From the NCBI RefSeq assembly GCF_900142175.1, contig NZ_FQZX01000001.1:310001-374000 (forward strand): DNA of 64,000 nucleotides. Reading direction: 5' to 3'. The position numbers and the translations under genes are program-made. Origin of the DNA: Maribacter aquivivus (GTDB taxonomy: Bacteria > Bacteroidota > Bacteroidia > Flavobacteriales > Flavobacteriaceae). The notes beneath the pieces are model-generated. The model was not told where the DNA came from. It made no database searches and saw only the letters and a program-made list of their open reading frames with translations. The stretch's first letter is position 1, and each line of letters starts with the position of its first letter. Positions 42,298-50,838 of the stretch are shown piece after piece.

Positions 42298-43422
42298 ATG
42301 AAATTATTCGACGTTTACCCATTATATAATGTTACCCCAGTTTCCGCTAAAGGAATTGTAGTGACCGACGATAAAGGTCAAGATTACTTAGATTTCTACG
42401 GCGGACATGCCGTAATATCCATTGGTCATACGCACCCTCATTATGTGCAACGTTTAAAAGACCAGTTAGACAAAATAGGGTTTTATAGTAATGCTGTTCA
42501 AAATCCGCTACAAGAGGAACTAGCGGAAAAACTTGGTGTAATTTCTAAGTGTGAAGATTATAACCTTTTTATGTGTAACTCTGGCGCCGAGGCAAATGAA
42601 AACGCACTTAAAATGGCATCGTTTGCAACAGGGAAATCTAAAATTATAGCTTTTAACAACGGATTTCACGGGCGTACTTCTGCTGCAGTGGCGGTTACGG
42701 ACAATCCTTCTATAAATGCTGAAATTAATCAACAGCATGAAGTAGTTTTTCTTGACCTGAATGACATAAAAGGTTTTGAACGAGAAATTTCTAAGAATGT
42801 CTGTGCCGTAATCATAGAATCTATACAAGGTGTAGGAGGACTAGATGAACCTAACACAGAATTTTTACAGAAAGTAGCAGCACTATGTAAAGAAAATGAT
42901 GCTTTATTAATTGCTGATGAAGTACAATCCGGTTTTGGTAGAAGTGGTAAATTCTTTGGATTTCAACATCACAACATACAACCTGATATTATTAGTATTG
43001 CAAAAGGAATGGGCAACGGCTTCCCTGTTGGTGGCGTTCTTATTCACGAAAGTATAAAAGCGAAATACGGAATGCTAGGTACCACTTTTGGTGGTAATCA
43101 TTTGGCTTGTGTAGCAACATTGGCTGTTTTAGAGGTCATTGAAAATGAAAACTTAATTGCAAATGCTGAAGAACTCGGGATTTATTTCAATGAAAAGGCA
43201 AAAGAAATTCCGCAAGTAAAACGAGTAAAAGGAAAAGGTTTAATGCTAGGATTAGAATTTGATTTTCAAGTAGCTGATCTACGCAAAAAATTAATTCATG
43301 AGCACCATCTTTTCACCGGTGGTGCAAAAGATAAAACGGTACTTAGAGTATTACCGGCATTGAATATTACCAAACAAGATTTAGACGTGTTTTTCACCGC
43401 TCTTAAGACTGCTTTATCATGA
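42298..43422 (+). CDS. argD: Acylornithine aminotransferase
   Basis: PLP-dependent class III aminotransferase converting acylglutamate semialdehyde to acylornithine. Motifs: NSGAEANENALK near 98, ADEVQSGFGRSG near 203, and the PLP Lys in IAKGMGNGFPVGG near 232. 374 aa. Overlaps proA by 4 bp (ATGA). Confidence 0.93.
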   Translation: MKLFDVYPLYNVTPVSAKGIVVTDDKGQDYLDFYGGHAVISIGHTHPHYVQRLKDQLDKIGFYSNAVQNPLQEELAEKLGVISKCEDYNLFMCNSGAEANENALKMASFATGKSKIIAFNNGFHGRTSAAVAVTDNPSINAEINQQHEVVFLDLNDIKGFEREISKNVCAVIIESIQGVGGLDEPNTEFLQKVAALCKENDALLIADEVQSGFGRSGKFFGFQHHNIQPDIISIAKGMGNGFPVGGVLIHESIKAKYGMLGTTFGGNHLACVATLAVLEVIENENLIANAEELGIYFNEKAKEIPQVKRVKGKGLMLGLEFDFQVADLRKKLIHEHHLFTGGAKDKTVLRVLPALNITKQDLDVFFTALKTALS

Positions 43423-44615
43423 TAAAAACGCTCAATTTAGAAAAAAGAAATGCCGTTCTAAAACGTATGGCAGAATTGGTACAACAAGAAGAATCTATTT
43501 TAATATCGGCAAATGAGAAAGATATAAATTCTTTCGAATCTGCTGACATTGCAATGATTGACCGATTAAAGGTGGATAAAGATAAGGTAAGAGAAATGGC
43601 TTCTTCCTTAAAAAAATTAGCAGCCCTAGCCGACCCTTTGCATGTAGAACGTTTTCAATTTACGCATGACAACGGTTTAGAAATCAGTAATAAAACAGCA
43701 CCCTTCGGCACTATTATGATCATATATGAATCTAGACCAGACGTCACTATTGAAGCAGCCGGTATTGCTTTTAAATCTGGAAATAAGATTTTATTAAAAG
43801 GTGGTAAAGAATCGTTGAACTCGAACTTGGTTTTAGTCAATTTGTGGCATAAAGCTTTAGAATCTTGTGACTGTTCTACTGATTGGATTACGTACTTGAA
43901 TTATTCAAGAACAGAAACACAGCAGTTTCTTGAAAATCCTACTCAAAAACTAGATTTAATTGTTCCGCGTGGCGGCGAAAAATTGATTGCATTTGTAAAG
44001 CAACATGCTCAGTGCCCTGTAATCGTTAGCGGTCGTGGAAACAACTTTGTATATGTTTCTCATGAAGCAGATTTGCAAATGGCTTTAGATGTAATTATCA
44101 ATGCCAAGACCACAAAAATATCGGCATGTAATGCTGTTGACAAAGTGATTATTTCTAGAGATTTACCTCGTAAGGCTGAATTTCTACGTCACTTGATACA
44201 AACTTTGAAAAAACATAATGTTGAAATTCTAACCGATGCCAAACTAGCTGGTATGGATGGTACTTCTCAAATGGAAAATGAGTCCGTATGGTATGAAGAA
44301 TTTTTAGACTATAAAATTGTGATTGGGCAGGTGCCCGATGTTGATGAGGCTATACAACTTATAAACACCTACGGCGGTGGACATTCAGCTGCCATTATTA
44401 CAAAAGACGAAGAAGAAGCAGATACTTTTATGCAATCTGTAGATACTGCGGCTGTATACCACAATGCATCTACCCGTTTTACAGATGGCGGACAATTTGG
44501 ATTAGGTGGCGAACTAGCCATCAGCACCGATAAATTACACCAACGCGGACCAATTGGTTTACAGCACTTAGTTACCAATAAATGGTACGTAAAAGGAAAT
44601 GGTCAAGTTAGATAG
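43419..44615 (+). CDS. proA: Glutamate-5-semialdehyde dehydrogenase (gamma-glutamyl phosphate reductase)
   Basis: Reduces gamma-glutamyl phosphate with NADPH in proline synthesis. IIYESRPDVTIEAAG near 90 and the Cys-containing TTKISACNAVDKV near 230 (catalytic Cys) are present. 398 aa. The start overlaps the argD stop by 4 bp, so it is translationally coupled to argD; proB follows after 46 bp. Confidence 0.94.
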   Translation: MIKTLNLEKRNAVLKRMAELVQQEESILISANEKDINSFESADIAMIDRLKVDKDKVREMASSLKKLAALADPLHVERFQFTHDNGLEISNKTAPFGTIMIIYESRPDVTIEAAGIAFKSGNKILLKGGKESLNSNLVLVNLWHKALESCDCSTDWITYLNYSRTETQQFLENPTQKLDLIVPRGGEKLIAFVKQHAQCPVIVSGRGNNFVYVSHEADLQMALDVIINAKTTKISACNAVDKVIISRDLPRKAEFLRHLIQTLKKHNVEILTDAKLAGMDGTSQMENESVWYEEFLDYKIVIGQVPDVDEAIQLINTYGGGHSAAIITKDEEEADTFMQSVDTAAVYHNASTRFTDGGQFGLGGELAISTDKLHQRGPIGLQHLVTNKWYVKGNGQVR

Positions 44616-44661
44616 TTAGGAGTTAGGTGGAAATAATTATCCTGACGAAAACGAAACAAAC

Positions 44662-45429
44662 ATGTTGAAAAAGAGAATTTTATTGAAATTGGGTTCCAAT
44701 ACCTTAACGAAAGATACTGATCATATCTCCCGTGGTAAAATCGAAGATATTGGTAGGCAAATAGCAGCCTTAAAAGATCAATATGAATTCATTATTGTGA
44801 GTTCTGGGGCTATTGCCGCAGCAAAACAATTTGTGAAACTGGAGCATAATGGTGAAGAAATCAATGTAAAACAGGCATTGGCTTCTATTGGTCAGCCGCA
44901 CTTAATGCGTATTTTTCAAGAGAATTTTAGGGAGCTTGGGCTTTTCACATCTCAATGTTTGTTGTCATATTCAGATTTTGAAAAAGAGCAAACTAGAGTG
45001 AATATTAAAAATACAATCAACGTTCTTGTCGCTAATAATTTCATCCCTATCATTAATGAAAATGACACGGTTGCAACAGATGAAATTAAGTTTGGAGACA
45101 ACGATAAATTAGCAGGACTAACAGCCTCTCTTTTATCCGCAGATATTCTAATTATCGCCACCAATACTGACGGTATTTATACGAAGTCTTCACTATCAAC
45201 TTCCAAACCAAAAACAATTGAATCAGTATCAGATTTAAGCATATTACTAAAAGAAATAGGGGAATCTAAATCTACCCATGGCACTGGCGGAATGCAATCT
45301 AAAATAGATGCAGCAACCATAGCTCAAAAAGCAGGTATTGAAACTTGGATTACAAATGGTTTAAAAGATCAATTCATTACCGACGCCATTGATAACAAAA
45401 GCACATTTACAAAAATTAAAGCATCATGA
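44662..45429 (+). CDS. proB: Glutamate 5-kinase, without PUA domain
   Basis: Amino-acid kinase fold: ILLKLGSNTL near the start, VSSGAIAA, PIINENDTVATDEI and GTGGMQSKIDAA. 255 aa; the family form in Proteobacteria is about 370 with a PUA domain, so this one is the short type. It overlaps the carbamoyltransferase by 4 bp. Confidence 0.93.
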   Translation: MLKKRILLKLGSNTLTKDTDHISRGKIEDIGRQIAALKDQYEFIIVSSGAIAAAKQFVKLEHNGEEINVKQALASIGQPHLMRIFQENFRELGLFTSQCLLSYSDFEKEQTRVNIKNTINVLVANNFIPIINENDTVATDEIKFGDNDKLAGLTASLLSADILIIATNTDGIYTKSSLSTSKPKTIESVSDLSILLKEIGESKSTHGTGGMQSKIDAATIAQKAGIETWITNGLKDQFITDAIDNKSTFTKIKAS

Positions 45430-46367
45430 ATTACCTTTCTATAAATGATATCGACTCTTTATCTACTTGGGTAAAAGAAGCTATATCGCTTAAAAAACAA
45501 CCAAAGAAACATAAAGCTTTGGGTAGTGATAAAACTATCGGACTCCTATTTTTCAATAACTCGCTACGTACACGTTTAAGCACTCAAAAAGCGGCACTGA
45601 ATCTGGGTATGGAAGTTATTGTTATGAATTTTGGCAGTGAAGGTTGGGCTTTAGAATATGCTGACGGTACTGTTATGGACCAAGGTACATCTGAACATAT
45701 AAAGGAAGCTGCGCAGGTAATTTCTCAATATTGTGACATTATTGCAATACGTGCTTTTGCAGGCTTGAAAGACAAAGAATTAGATGAAGCAGAAGAAGTA
45801 CTGAACGGCTTTAAAACATATGCATCTGTGCCTATAGTAAATATGGAAAGTTCTGCTGGGCACCCTTTACAGGCACTGACCGATGCCATTACTTTAGAAG
45901 AATATAACTTTAAAAACAACCCAAAAGTAGTTTTGTCATGGGCACCACACCCAAGAGCTTTACCACACGCGGTTGCCAATTCATTTATTCAAATGATGCA
46001 GAAGCAAAATGCTGAATTTGTGATTACACATCCAGAAGGTTATGAACTAGACCCTAATATCACCAAAGATGTTAAGATTGAGTATGATCAAGAGAAGGCG
46101 CTAGAAAATGCCGATTTTGTATATGTAAAAAACTGGAGTAGTTATACTGATTACGGTCAAATAAAATCTCAAGATACTAATTGGCAAATGACCCTGAAAA
46201 AACTAGGAAATGCTAAATTTATGCATTGTCTACCCGTACGCAGAAATGTAGTGGTTGCCGATGAAGTTTTAGATAGTAATCAATCATTGGTCATTGAACA
46301 AGCAAATAATAGAACATATGCAGCACAATTGGTTCTAAAGAAAATATTGGAAAGTAATGAAGATTAG
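45426..46367 (+). CDS. N-acylornithine carbamoyltransferase (argF-prime type)
   Basis: Transfers carbamoyl phosphate to N-acetyl- or N-succinylornithine. The carbamoyl-phosphate motif STRTR is replaced by NSLRTRLSTQ near 42-51, and the later GHPLQALTDA and HCLPVRRNVVVADEVL are as in the Bacteroidota/Xanthomonas-type enzymes. Ordinary ornithine carbamoyltransferases have an SMG or MxK loop that is not seen. 313 aa. The sequence alone does not decide acetyl versus succinyl. Confidence 0.9.
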   Translation: MNYLSINDIDSLSTWVKEAISLKKQPKKHKALGSDKTIGLLFFNNSLRTRLSTQKAALNLGMEVIVMNFGSEGWALEYADGTVMDQGTSEHIKEAAQVISQYCDIIAIRAFAGLKDKELDEAEEVLNGFKTYASVPIVNMESSAGHPLQALTDAITLEEYNFKNNPKVVLSWAPHPRALPHAVANSFIQMMQKQNAEFVITHPEGYELDPNITKDVKIEYDQEKALENADFVYVKNWSSYTDYGQIKSQDTNWQMTLKKLGNAKFMHCLPVRRNVVVADEVLDSNQSLVIEQANNRTYAAQLVLKKILESNED

Positions 46368-46539
46368 TAAATGGATTTATATTGGCATCGCATTATTTGC
46401 ACTCATCTTATTTGTAGCAAATATGGTCGATATTGACCACAGTACCGCACATTGGAAAACCTATATGGGTCCCGTTAGTAACATAATTCTTATTGTTGCC
46501 ATGGTACTCATGTTCAAATTTTCTGACGATGAAAAATAA
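46357..46539 (+). CDS. Small membrane protein inside the arginine operon
   Basis: 60 residues with two predicted helices (WIYIGIALFALILFVANMV and MGPVSNIILIVAMVLMFKF), a short acidic end (SDDEK). It overlaps the carbamoyltransferase (11 bp) and argB (11 bp), so translation is tightly coupled to both. Function unknown. Confidence 0.7.
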   Translation: MKISKWIYIGIALFALILFVANMVDIDHSTAHWKTYMGPVSNIILIVAMVLMFKFSDDEK

Positions 46540-47308
46540 ACTAAGTGTTGTAAAAATTGGCGGTAATGTCATTGAAGATGAAAAGGCTTTAGCCGTTTTT
46601 CTTAATGCATTTGCCAAGCTAGACGGGCTAAAGATTTTAGTACATGGTGGCGGAAAATTAGCTACTCAACTAGCCACTAAACTAGGTATTGAATCTAAAA
46701 TGATAGATGGTAGACGTATTACCGATACTGAAACTGTCGATATTATTACTATGGTCTATGGCGGATTGGCAAATAAAAAAATCGTTGCCCAGCTTCAAGC
46801 AAAAAATATTAATGCTATCGGATTAAGCGGTGCTGATGGTGATAGCATACAGGCACATAAACGCCCCGTAAAAGAAATAGATTACGGATTTGTCGGTGAT
46901 ATTGACGGTGTAAATTCTGAATTAATCAGCAATCTTTTATCCATCAACCTTACGCCAATTTTCTGTGCGCTTTCGCATGATGGCGCGGGACAATTATTGA
47001 ATACCAATGCAGATACCATAGCATCTGAAATTGCAATTGGTATGGCATCAACCTATGAAACCACTCTTTATTACTGCTTTGAAAAAAAAGGGGTTCTAAT
47101 GGATATTAAAGATGACAATAGCGTTGTAAAAAATATCAATACAACTACATACAAAGAACTGTTAACAGCTGGAATAATCGCTGATGGCATGTTACCTAAA
47201 CTTCATAATTGCTTTCATGCCCTAAACCACACCGTTGAAAAAGTATGTTTAGGCGATGTAACTATGTTAGATAAAAATACCGAACTGTTCACTACATTAA
47301 CCCTATAA
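46529..47308 (+). CDS. argB: N-acetylglutamate kinase
   Basis: Phosphorylates N-acylglutamate. VVKIGGNVI at residue 6 and LVHGGGKLATQLA near 35 are the ATP and substrate loops; GLSGADGD follows near 100. 259 aa, average for ArgB. I chose ATG 46529, since it starts the kinase motif and has a normal overlap with the gene before; a start at 46493 adds 12 residues. Confidence 0.94.
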   Translation: MKNKLSVVKIGGNVIEDEKALAVFLNAFAKLDGLKILVHGGGKLATQLATKLGIESKMIDGRRITDTETVDIITMVYGGLANKKIVAQLQAKNINAIGLSGADGDSIQAHKRPVKEIDYGFVGDIDGVNSELISNLLSINLTPIFCALSHDGAGQLLNTNADTIASEIAIGMASTYETTLYYCFEKKGVLMDIKDDNSVVKNINTTTYKELLTAGIIADGMLPKLHNCFHALNHTVEKVCLGDVTMLDKNTELFTTLTL

Positions 47309-47309
47309 A

Positions 47310-48374
47310 ATGAATCAAACAGAACTAACAGAAAGCGCAATAGCATTATTGAAAGAATTAATTTCAATAGCATCTTTTTCTAAGGAAGAAGACAAAACTG
47401 CCGATGCTATACAAGCTTGGTTGGCAAAATACAATATCCCCACAGAAAGAGACCTCAACAATATTATAGCGAAGAATAAATTTTGGAACGATTCAAAACC
47501 TACCCTTCTTCTAAACTCCCATCATGATACCGTAAAGCCTAATAAAGCCTATACAAAAGACCCTTTTTTGCCCCACATTGAAGATGGTAAATTATTCGGA
47601 TTAGGAAGTAATGATGCCGGCGGACCTTTAGTGTCTCTTTTAGCAACTTTCGTAAACTATTATCATGATGAAAATCTTAGCCATAATATTTTAATGGTCG
47701 CTTCTGCAGAAGAAGAAAATGCAGGAGAGAATAGCTTACGGGGATTGTTACCGAAATTGCCACATATTGATGTTGCTATTGTTGGCGAACCAACACTGAT
47801 GCAACTTGCTATTGCAGAAAAAGGACTAGTAGTTTTTGATGCTGTAGTGAAAGGGACTCCCTCGCACGCTGCGCACCCTAATGAAGACAATTCCATCTAC
47901 AATTCCATTAAAGTTTTAGAATGGTTTAAGAATTACACATTCGAAAAATCATCCGAAGCTTTGGGAGATGTAAAAATGACCGTCACCCAAATTAGCGCAG
48001 GATCACAACACAATGTGGTGCCAGCACAAGTTGATATGGTAGTTGATGTTCGTGTAAATGACGCATATAGCAACAAAGAAATTACAGATTTACTGAAGAA
48101 GGATGCGCCATGCGAATTAAAGGAGCGATCTTTACGCCTCAATTCGTCGAAAATAGATAAAGACCATCCGTTAGTAAAATCGGGTATTGCATTAGGCAGA
48201 ACAACCTATGGTTCACCTACACTCTCTGATCAAGCAGCACTAAATTGCCAGTCATTGAAACTAGGACCTGGTGACAGCACACGTTCTCACTCAGCCAATG
48301 AATTTATATATGTACATGAAATTGAAGAAGGCATAGATTTGTATATTAAAATATTAAAAGGCTTCATGCACTAA
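47310..48374 (+). CDS. M20-family deacylase (argE-like)
   Basis: Zinc amidohydrolase: LNSHHDTVKP near residue 69, GLGSNDAGGPLVSLL near 94, ASAEEENAGENS near 128. 354 aa. In this operon the expected reaction is removal of the acyl group from N-acetyl(or succinyl)-citrulline, since the carbamoyltransferase acts on the acylated ornithine. The gene starts 1 bp after argB. Confidence 0.88.
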   Translation: MNQTELTESAIALLKELISIASFSKEEDKTADAIQAWLAKYNIPTERDLNNIIAKNKFWNDSKPTLLLNSHHDTVKPNKAYTKDPFLPHIEDGKLFGLGSNDAGGPLVSLLATFVNYYHDENLSHNILMVASAEEENAGENSLRGLLPKLPHIDVAIVGEPTLMQLAIAEKGLVVFDAVVKGTPSHAAHPNEDNSIYNSIKVLEWFKNYTFEKSSEALGDVKMTVTQISAGSQHNVVPAQVDMVVDVRVNDAYSNKEITDLLKKDAPCELKERSLRLNSSKIDKDHPLVKSGIALGRTTYGSPTLSDQAALNCQSLKLGPGDSTRSHSANEFIYVHEIEEGIDLYIKILKGFMH

Positions 48375-48447
48375 ACGTGCGGCTAATTATAAAATTAATT
48401 ATCATTATTAAGTTTTGAACTTGATATTTGAACTTGACACTTGAATT

Positions 48448-49725
48448 ATGAAACTCTGGGATAAAGGATTTAGCACTGATAAAAAGATTGATCATTTCAC
48501 CGTAGGTAATGACAGAGAACTAGATTTACTATTGGCTAAGTACGATGTTATTGCATCTAGAGCTCATGCCAAAATGTTAGGCGAAATCGGATTGATTACA
48601 CCTAAAGAAACTCAAGACCTCGTAAGAGAGTTGAATACTATCGCTGCACGAATAGAAAAAGGAACTTTTACTATTGAAAATTCTTTTGAAGACATGCATT
48701 CTAAAATAGAATACATGCTTACCCTAAGTTTGGGCGATACTGGCAAAAAAATACATACTGCACGATCAAGGAACGATCAAGTTTTAGTAGCCATGCACCT
48801 TTATTTGAAGGATGAATTGACAGAAATTAAATCGATGACCAAGTCGCTATTTAATCTTCTTTTGGTAAAAGCCCAAGAACACAAAGATGTTATGTTACCA
48901 GGGTATACGCATTTACAAATTGCCATGCCTTCTTCATTCGGACTATGGTTTTCTGCCTATGCGGAAAGCTTAATAGATGACCTTTATTTTATTGAAGCAG
49001 CCTATAAAGTTGCTGACCAAAACCCATTAGGTAGTGCTGCTGGTTATGGTAGCTCATTTGCTATCGACCGTAGATTTACTACTAAAGAAATGGGCTTTAG
49101 CACACTAAAATACAATGTAGTTGCTGCTCAAATGAGTAGAGGAAAAGTAGAAAAAGCAACCGCTTTCGGTATCGCAAATATTGCAGCAACGCTTTCTAAA
49201 ATGGCTATGGATATTTGTTTGTATATGAGCCAGAACTTCAACTTTATCTCTTTCCCAGATGAGTTGACTACGGGTTCTAGCATTATGCCACATAAAAAAA
49301 ATCCTGATGTTTTTGAATTGGTACGTGGTAAGTGTAACAAGCTACAGTCTATACCAAATCAACTTACTTTAATTATCAATAACCTACCAAGCGGATATCA
49401 TAGAGACCTGCAATTGGTGAAGGAAATTATTATACCGGCAATTCAAGACATGAAAGCGTGTTTAGAGATATTGACATTTAGTTTAAAAGAAATTAAAGTC
49501 AATAATGACATCTTAGAAGACCCGAAGTATGACTACTTATTTAGTGTGGATACTTTAAATGAACTTGTACAAAACGGGATGCCTTTTAGAGATGCGTATA
49601 AGAAAATGGGACAAGAAATTAACGAGGGTACTTTTAAGCCCAAAAGAGATATTCACCACACACACGAAGGCAGTTTAGGTAATCTTTGCTTAAAGGAAAT
49701 TAATGATAAAATGAAGGAGATTTAG
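48448..49725 (+). CDS. argH: Argininosuccinate lyase
   Basis: Final step of arginine synthesis, splitting argininosuccinate to arginine and fumarate. The fumarase/aspartase signature GSSIMPHKKNPDVFELVRG near 281-299 is intact; HTARSRNDQV near 108 and TGGYTHLQ-like PGYTHLQIAMP near 155 are also present. 425 aa. Overlaps the convergent YihY gene by 4 bp, ending the operon. Confidence 0.95.
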   Translation: MKLWDKGFSTDKKIDHFTVGNDRELDLLLAKYDVIASRAHAKMLGEIGLITPKETQDLVRELNTIAARIEKGTFTIENSFEDMHSKIEYMLTLSLGDTGKKIHTARSRNDQVLVAMHLYLKDELTEIKSMTKSLFNLLLVKAQEHKDVMLPGYTHLQIAMPSSFGLWFSAYAESLIDDLYFIEAAYKVADQNPLGSAAGYGSSFAIDRRFTTKEMGFSTLKYNVVAAQMSRGKVEKATAFGIANIAATLSKMAMDICLYMSQNFNFISFPDELTTGSSIMPHKKNPDVFELVRGKCNKLQSIPNQLTLIINNLPSGYHRDLQLVKEIIIPAIQDMKACLEILTFSLKEIKVNNDILEDPKYDYLFSVDTLNELVQNGMPFRDAYKKMGQEINEGTFKPKRDIHHTHEGSLGNLCLKEINDKMKEI

Positions 49726-50603
49726 TTCTCCTTCAAATACCTATCTGAATAAATTTTGGTGAACTGGGCTCCGAAAGTGACTATTAAACTAGAATAAGAA
49801 ACCCATAACATGACCAAAATTATGCTTCCGGCAGCACCATAAGTTGAACCTGGCTCTGCCTTACTAAAGTAAAAAGCAAGCGCATATTTACCTATTAAAA
49901 ATAAAAAAGCGGTAAGTGCAGCGCCGACCTTAACTGCTTTCCAACGCACATGTGTACTGGGCAAGTATTTAAACATGGCACCGAATAATAGATAGATAAA
50001 TGTCAAAGAAATAACAATATCCAACACAAATCCTAGCTCCAACATTCCCTCTGGCAAAAGCCTAGATAATTGAGCTGAAAATGCCGATAAAAAAGAAGTT
50101 AGCACAAAACTGATTAGTAGTAGAAATCCGAAAATAAGAATAAATCCGAATCCTTTTAACCGCATGAAAAGTGTAGATAATATTTCATTAATGTACTTTG
50201 GTTTCGCTTTCCAAATATCATTTAACGCATTTTGTAGTTGATAAAAAACTCCCGTAGCACCATAAATCAATACTCCTACACCTAATATGGTAGCTACTAT
50301 AGATGTATTTTCACTACCTCTATCCGCTATCATTTCTTGTATAGATTGAGCTGTTTCAGGCCCCATAGCTGATGAAATTTCCGCAAATAGCTCTCCCCGT
50401 ACAATCTCTTTACCCCAAATACCACCAACCAATTCTAGAATTAAAATAAGTAGACCTGGCAGTGATAAAATTGCATAATATGCTATAACCGCACTTATTT
50501 GAAATGGTTCTTTTTCCATCCATTCATTATAGGTTTTCACCAGTAATTTAGGTAGGTGAGAAATCCCAAATTTAGTATGATTTTCTTCCTTATTTTTAGA
50601 CAT
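49722..50603 (-). CDS. YihY/BrkB family inner-membrane protein
   Basis: 293 aa with six predicted helices (AVIAYYAILSLPGLLILIL, IVATILGVGVLIYGATGVFY, GFILIFGFLLLISFVL, LVLDIVISLTFIYLLF-like and others). FYQLQNALNDIW is the family motif. Role in Bacteria unsettled. It is divergent from the surface-protein gene and convergent with argH. Confidence 0.88.
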   Translation of the reverse strand: MSKNKEENHTKFGISHLPKLLVKTYNEWMEKEPFQISAVIAYYAILSLPGLLILILELVGGIWGKEIVRGELFAEISSAMGPETAQSIQEMIADRGSENTSIVATILGVGVLIYGATGVFYQLQNALNDIWKAKPKYINEILSTLFMRLKGFGFILIFGFLLLISFVLTSFLSAFSAQLSRLLPEGMLELGFVLDIVISLTFIYLLFGAMFKYLPSTHVRWKAVKVGAALTAFLFLIGKYALAFYFSKAEPGSTYGAAGSIILVMLWVSYSSLIVTFGAQFTKIYSDRYLKEN

Positions 50604-50613
50604 TATAATAGTA

Positions 50614-50630
50614 TTTAAACTAAGTTTAAA
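50614..50630. promoter_or_regulatory. Palindrome upstream of the YihY gene
   Basis: TTTAAAC (50614-50620), TAA, GTTTAAA (50624-50630): perfect 7-bp arms 10 bp before the YihY start on the minus strand. Possible operator. Confidence 0.35.
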
Positions 50631-50690
50631 AATAAGACAAGTAAAATATTGCCTGTAATCCGATAAGATTAAATACTACCTCTTAAAAGG

Positions 50691-50738
50691 TTTTTCTGAT
50701 TCTTTAAAGGATTGCTTTTATACAGTTCATCAGAAAAA
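50691..50738. repeat. Inverted repeat in the gap before the giant surface-protein gene
   Basis: TTTTTCTGAT (50691-50700) and ATCAGAAAAA (50729-50738) are perfect 10-bp complements separated by 28 bp. Role unclear; not followed by a T run on plus. Confidence 0.4.
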
Positions 50739-50838
50739 CTAGACTTTACATCTATATAACAGGCGTTCACAACAAAAAATTTTAACATTTAGTTTTCATA
50801 GGCATATTTGAGGCAAACCCTCGATTAAACCAACCGGC

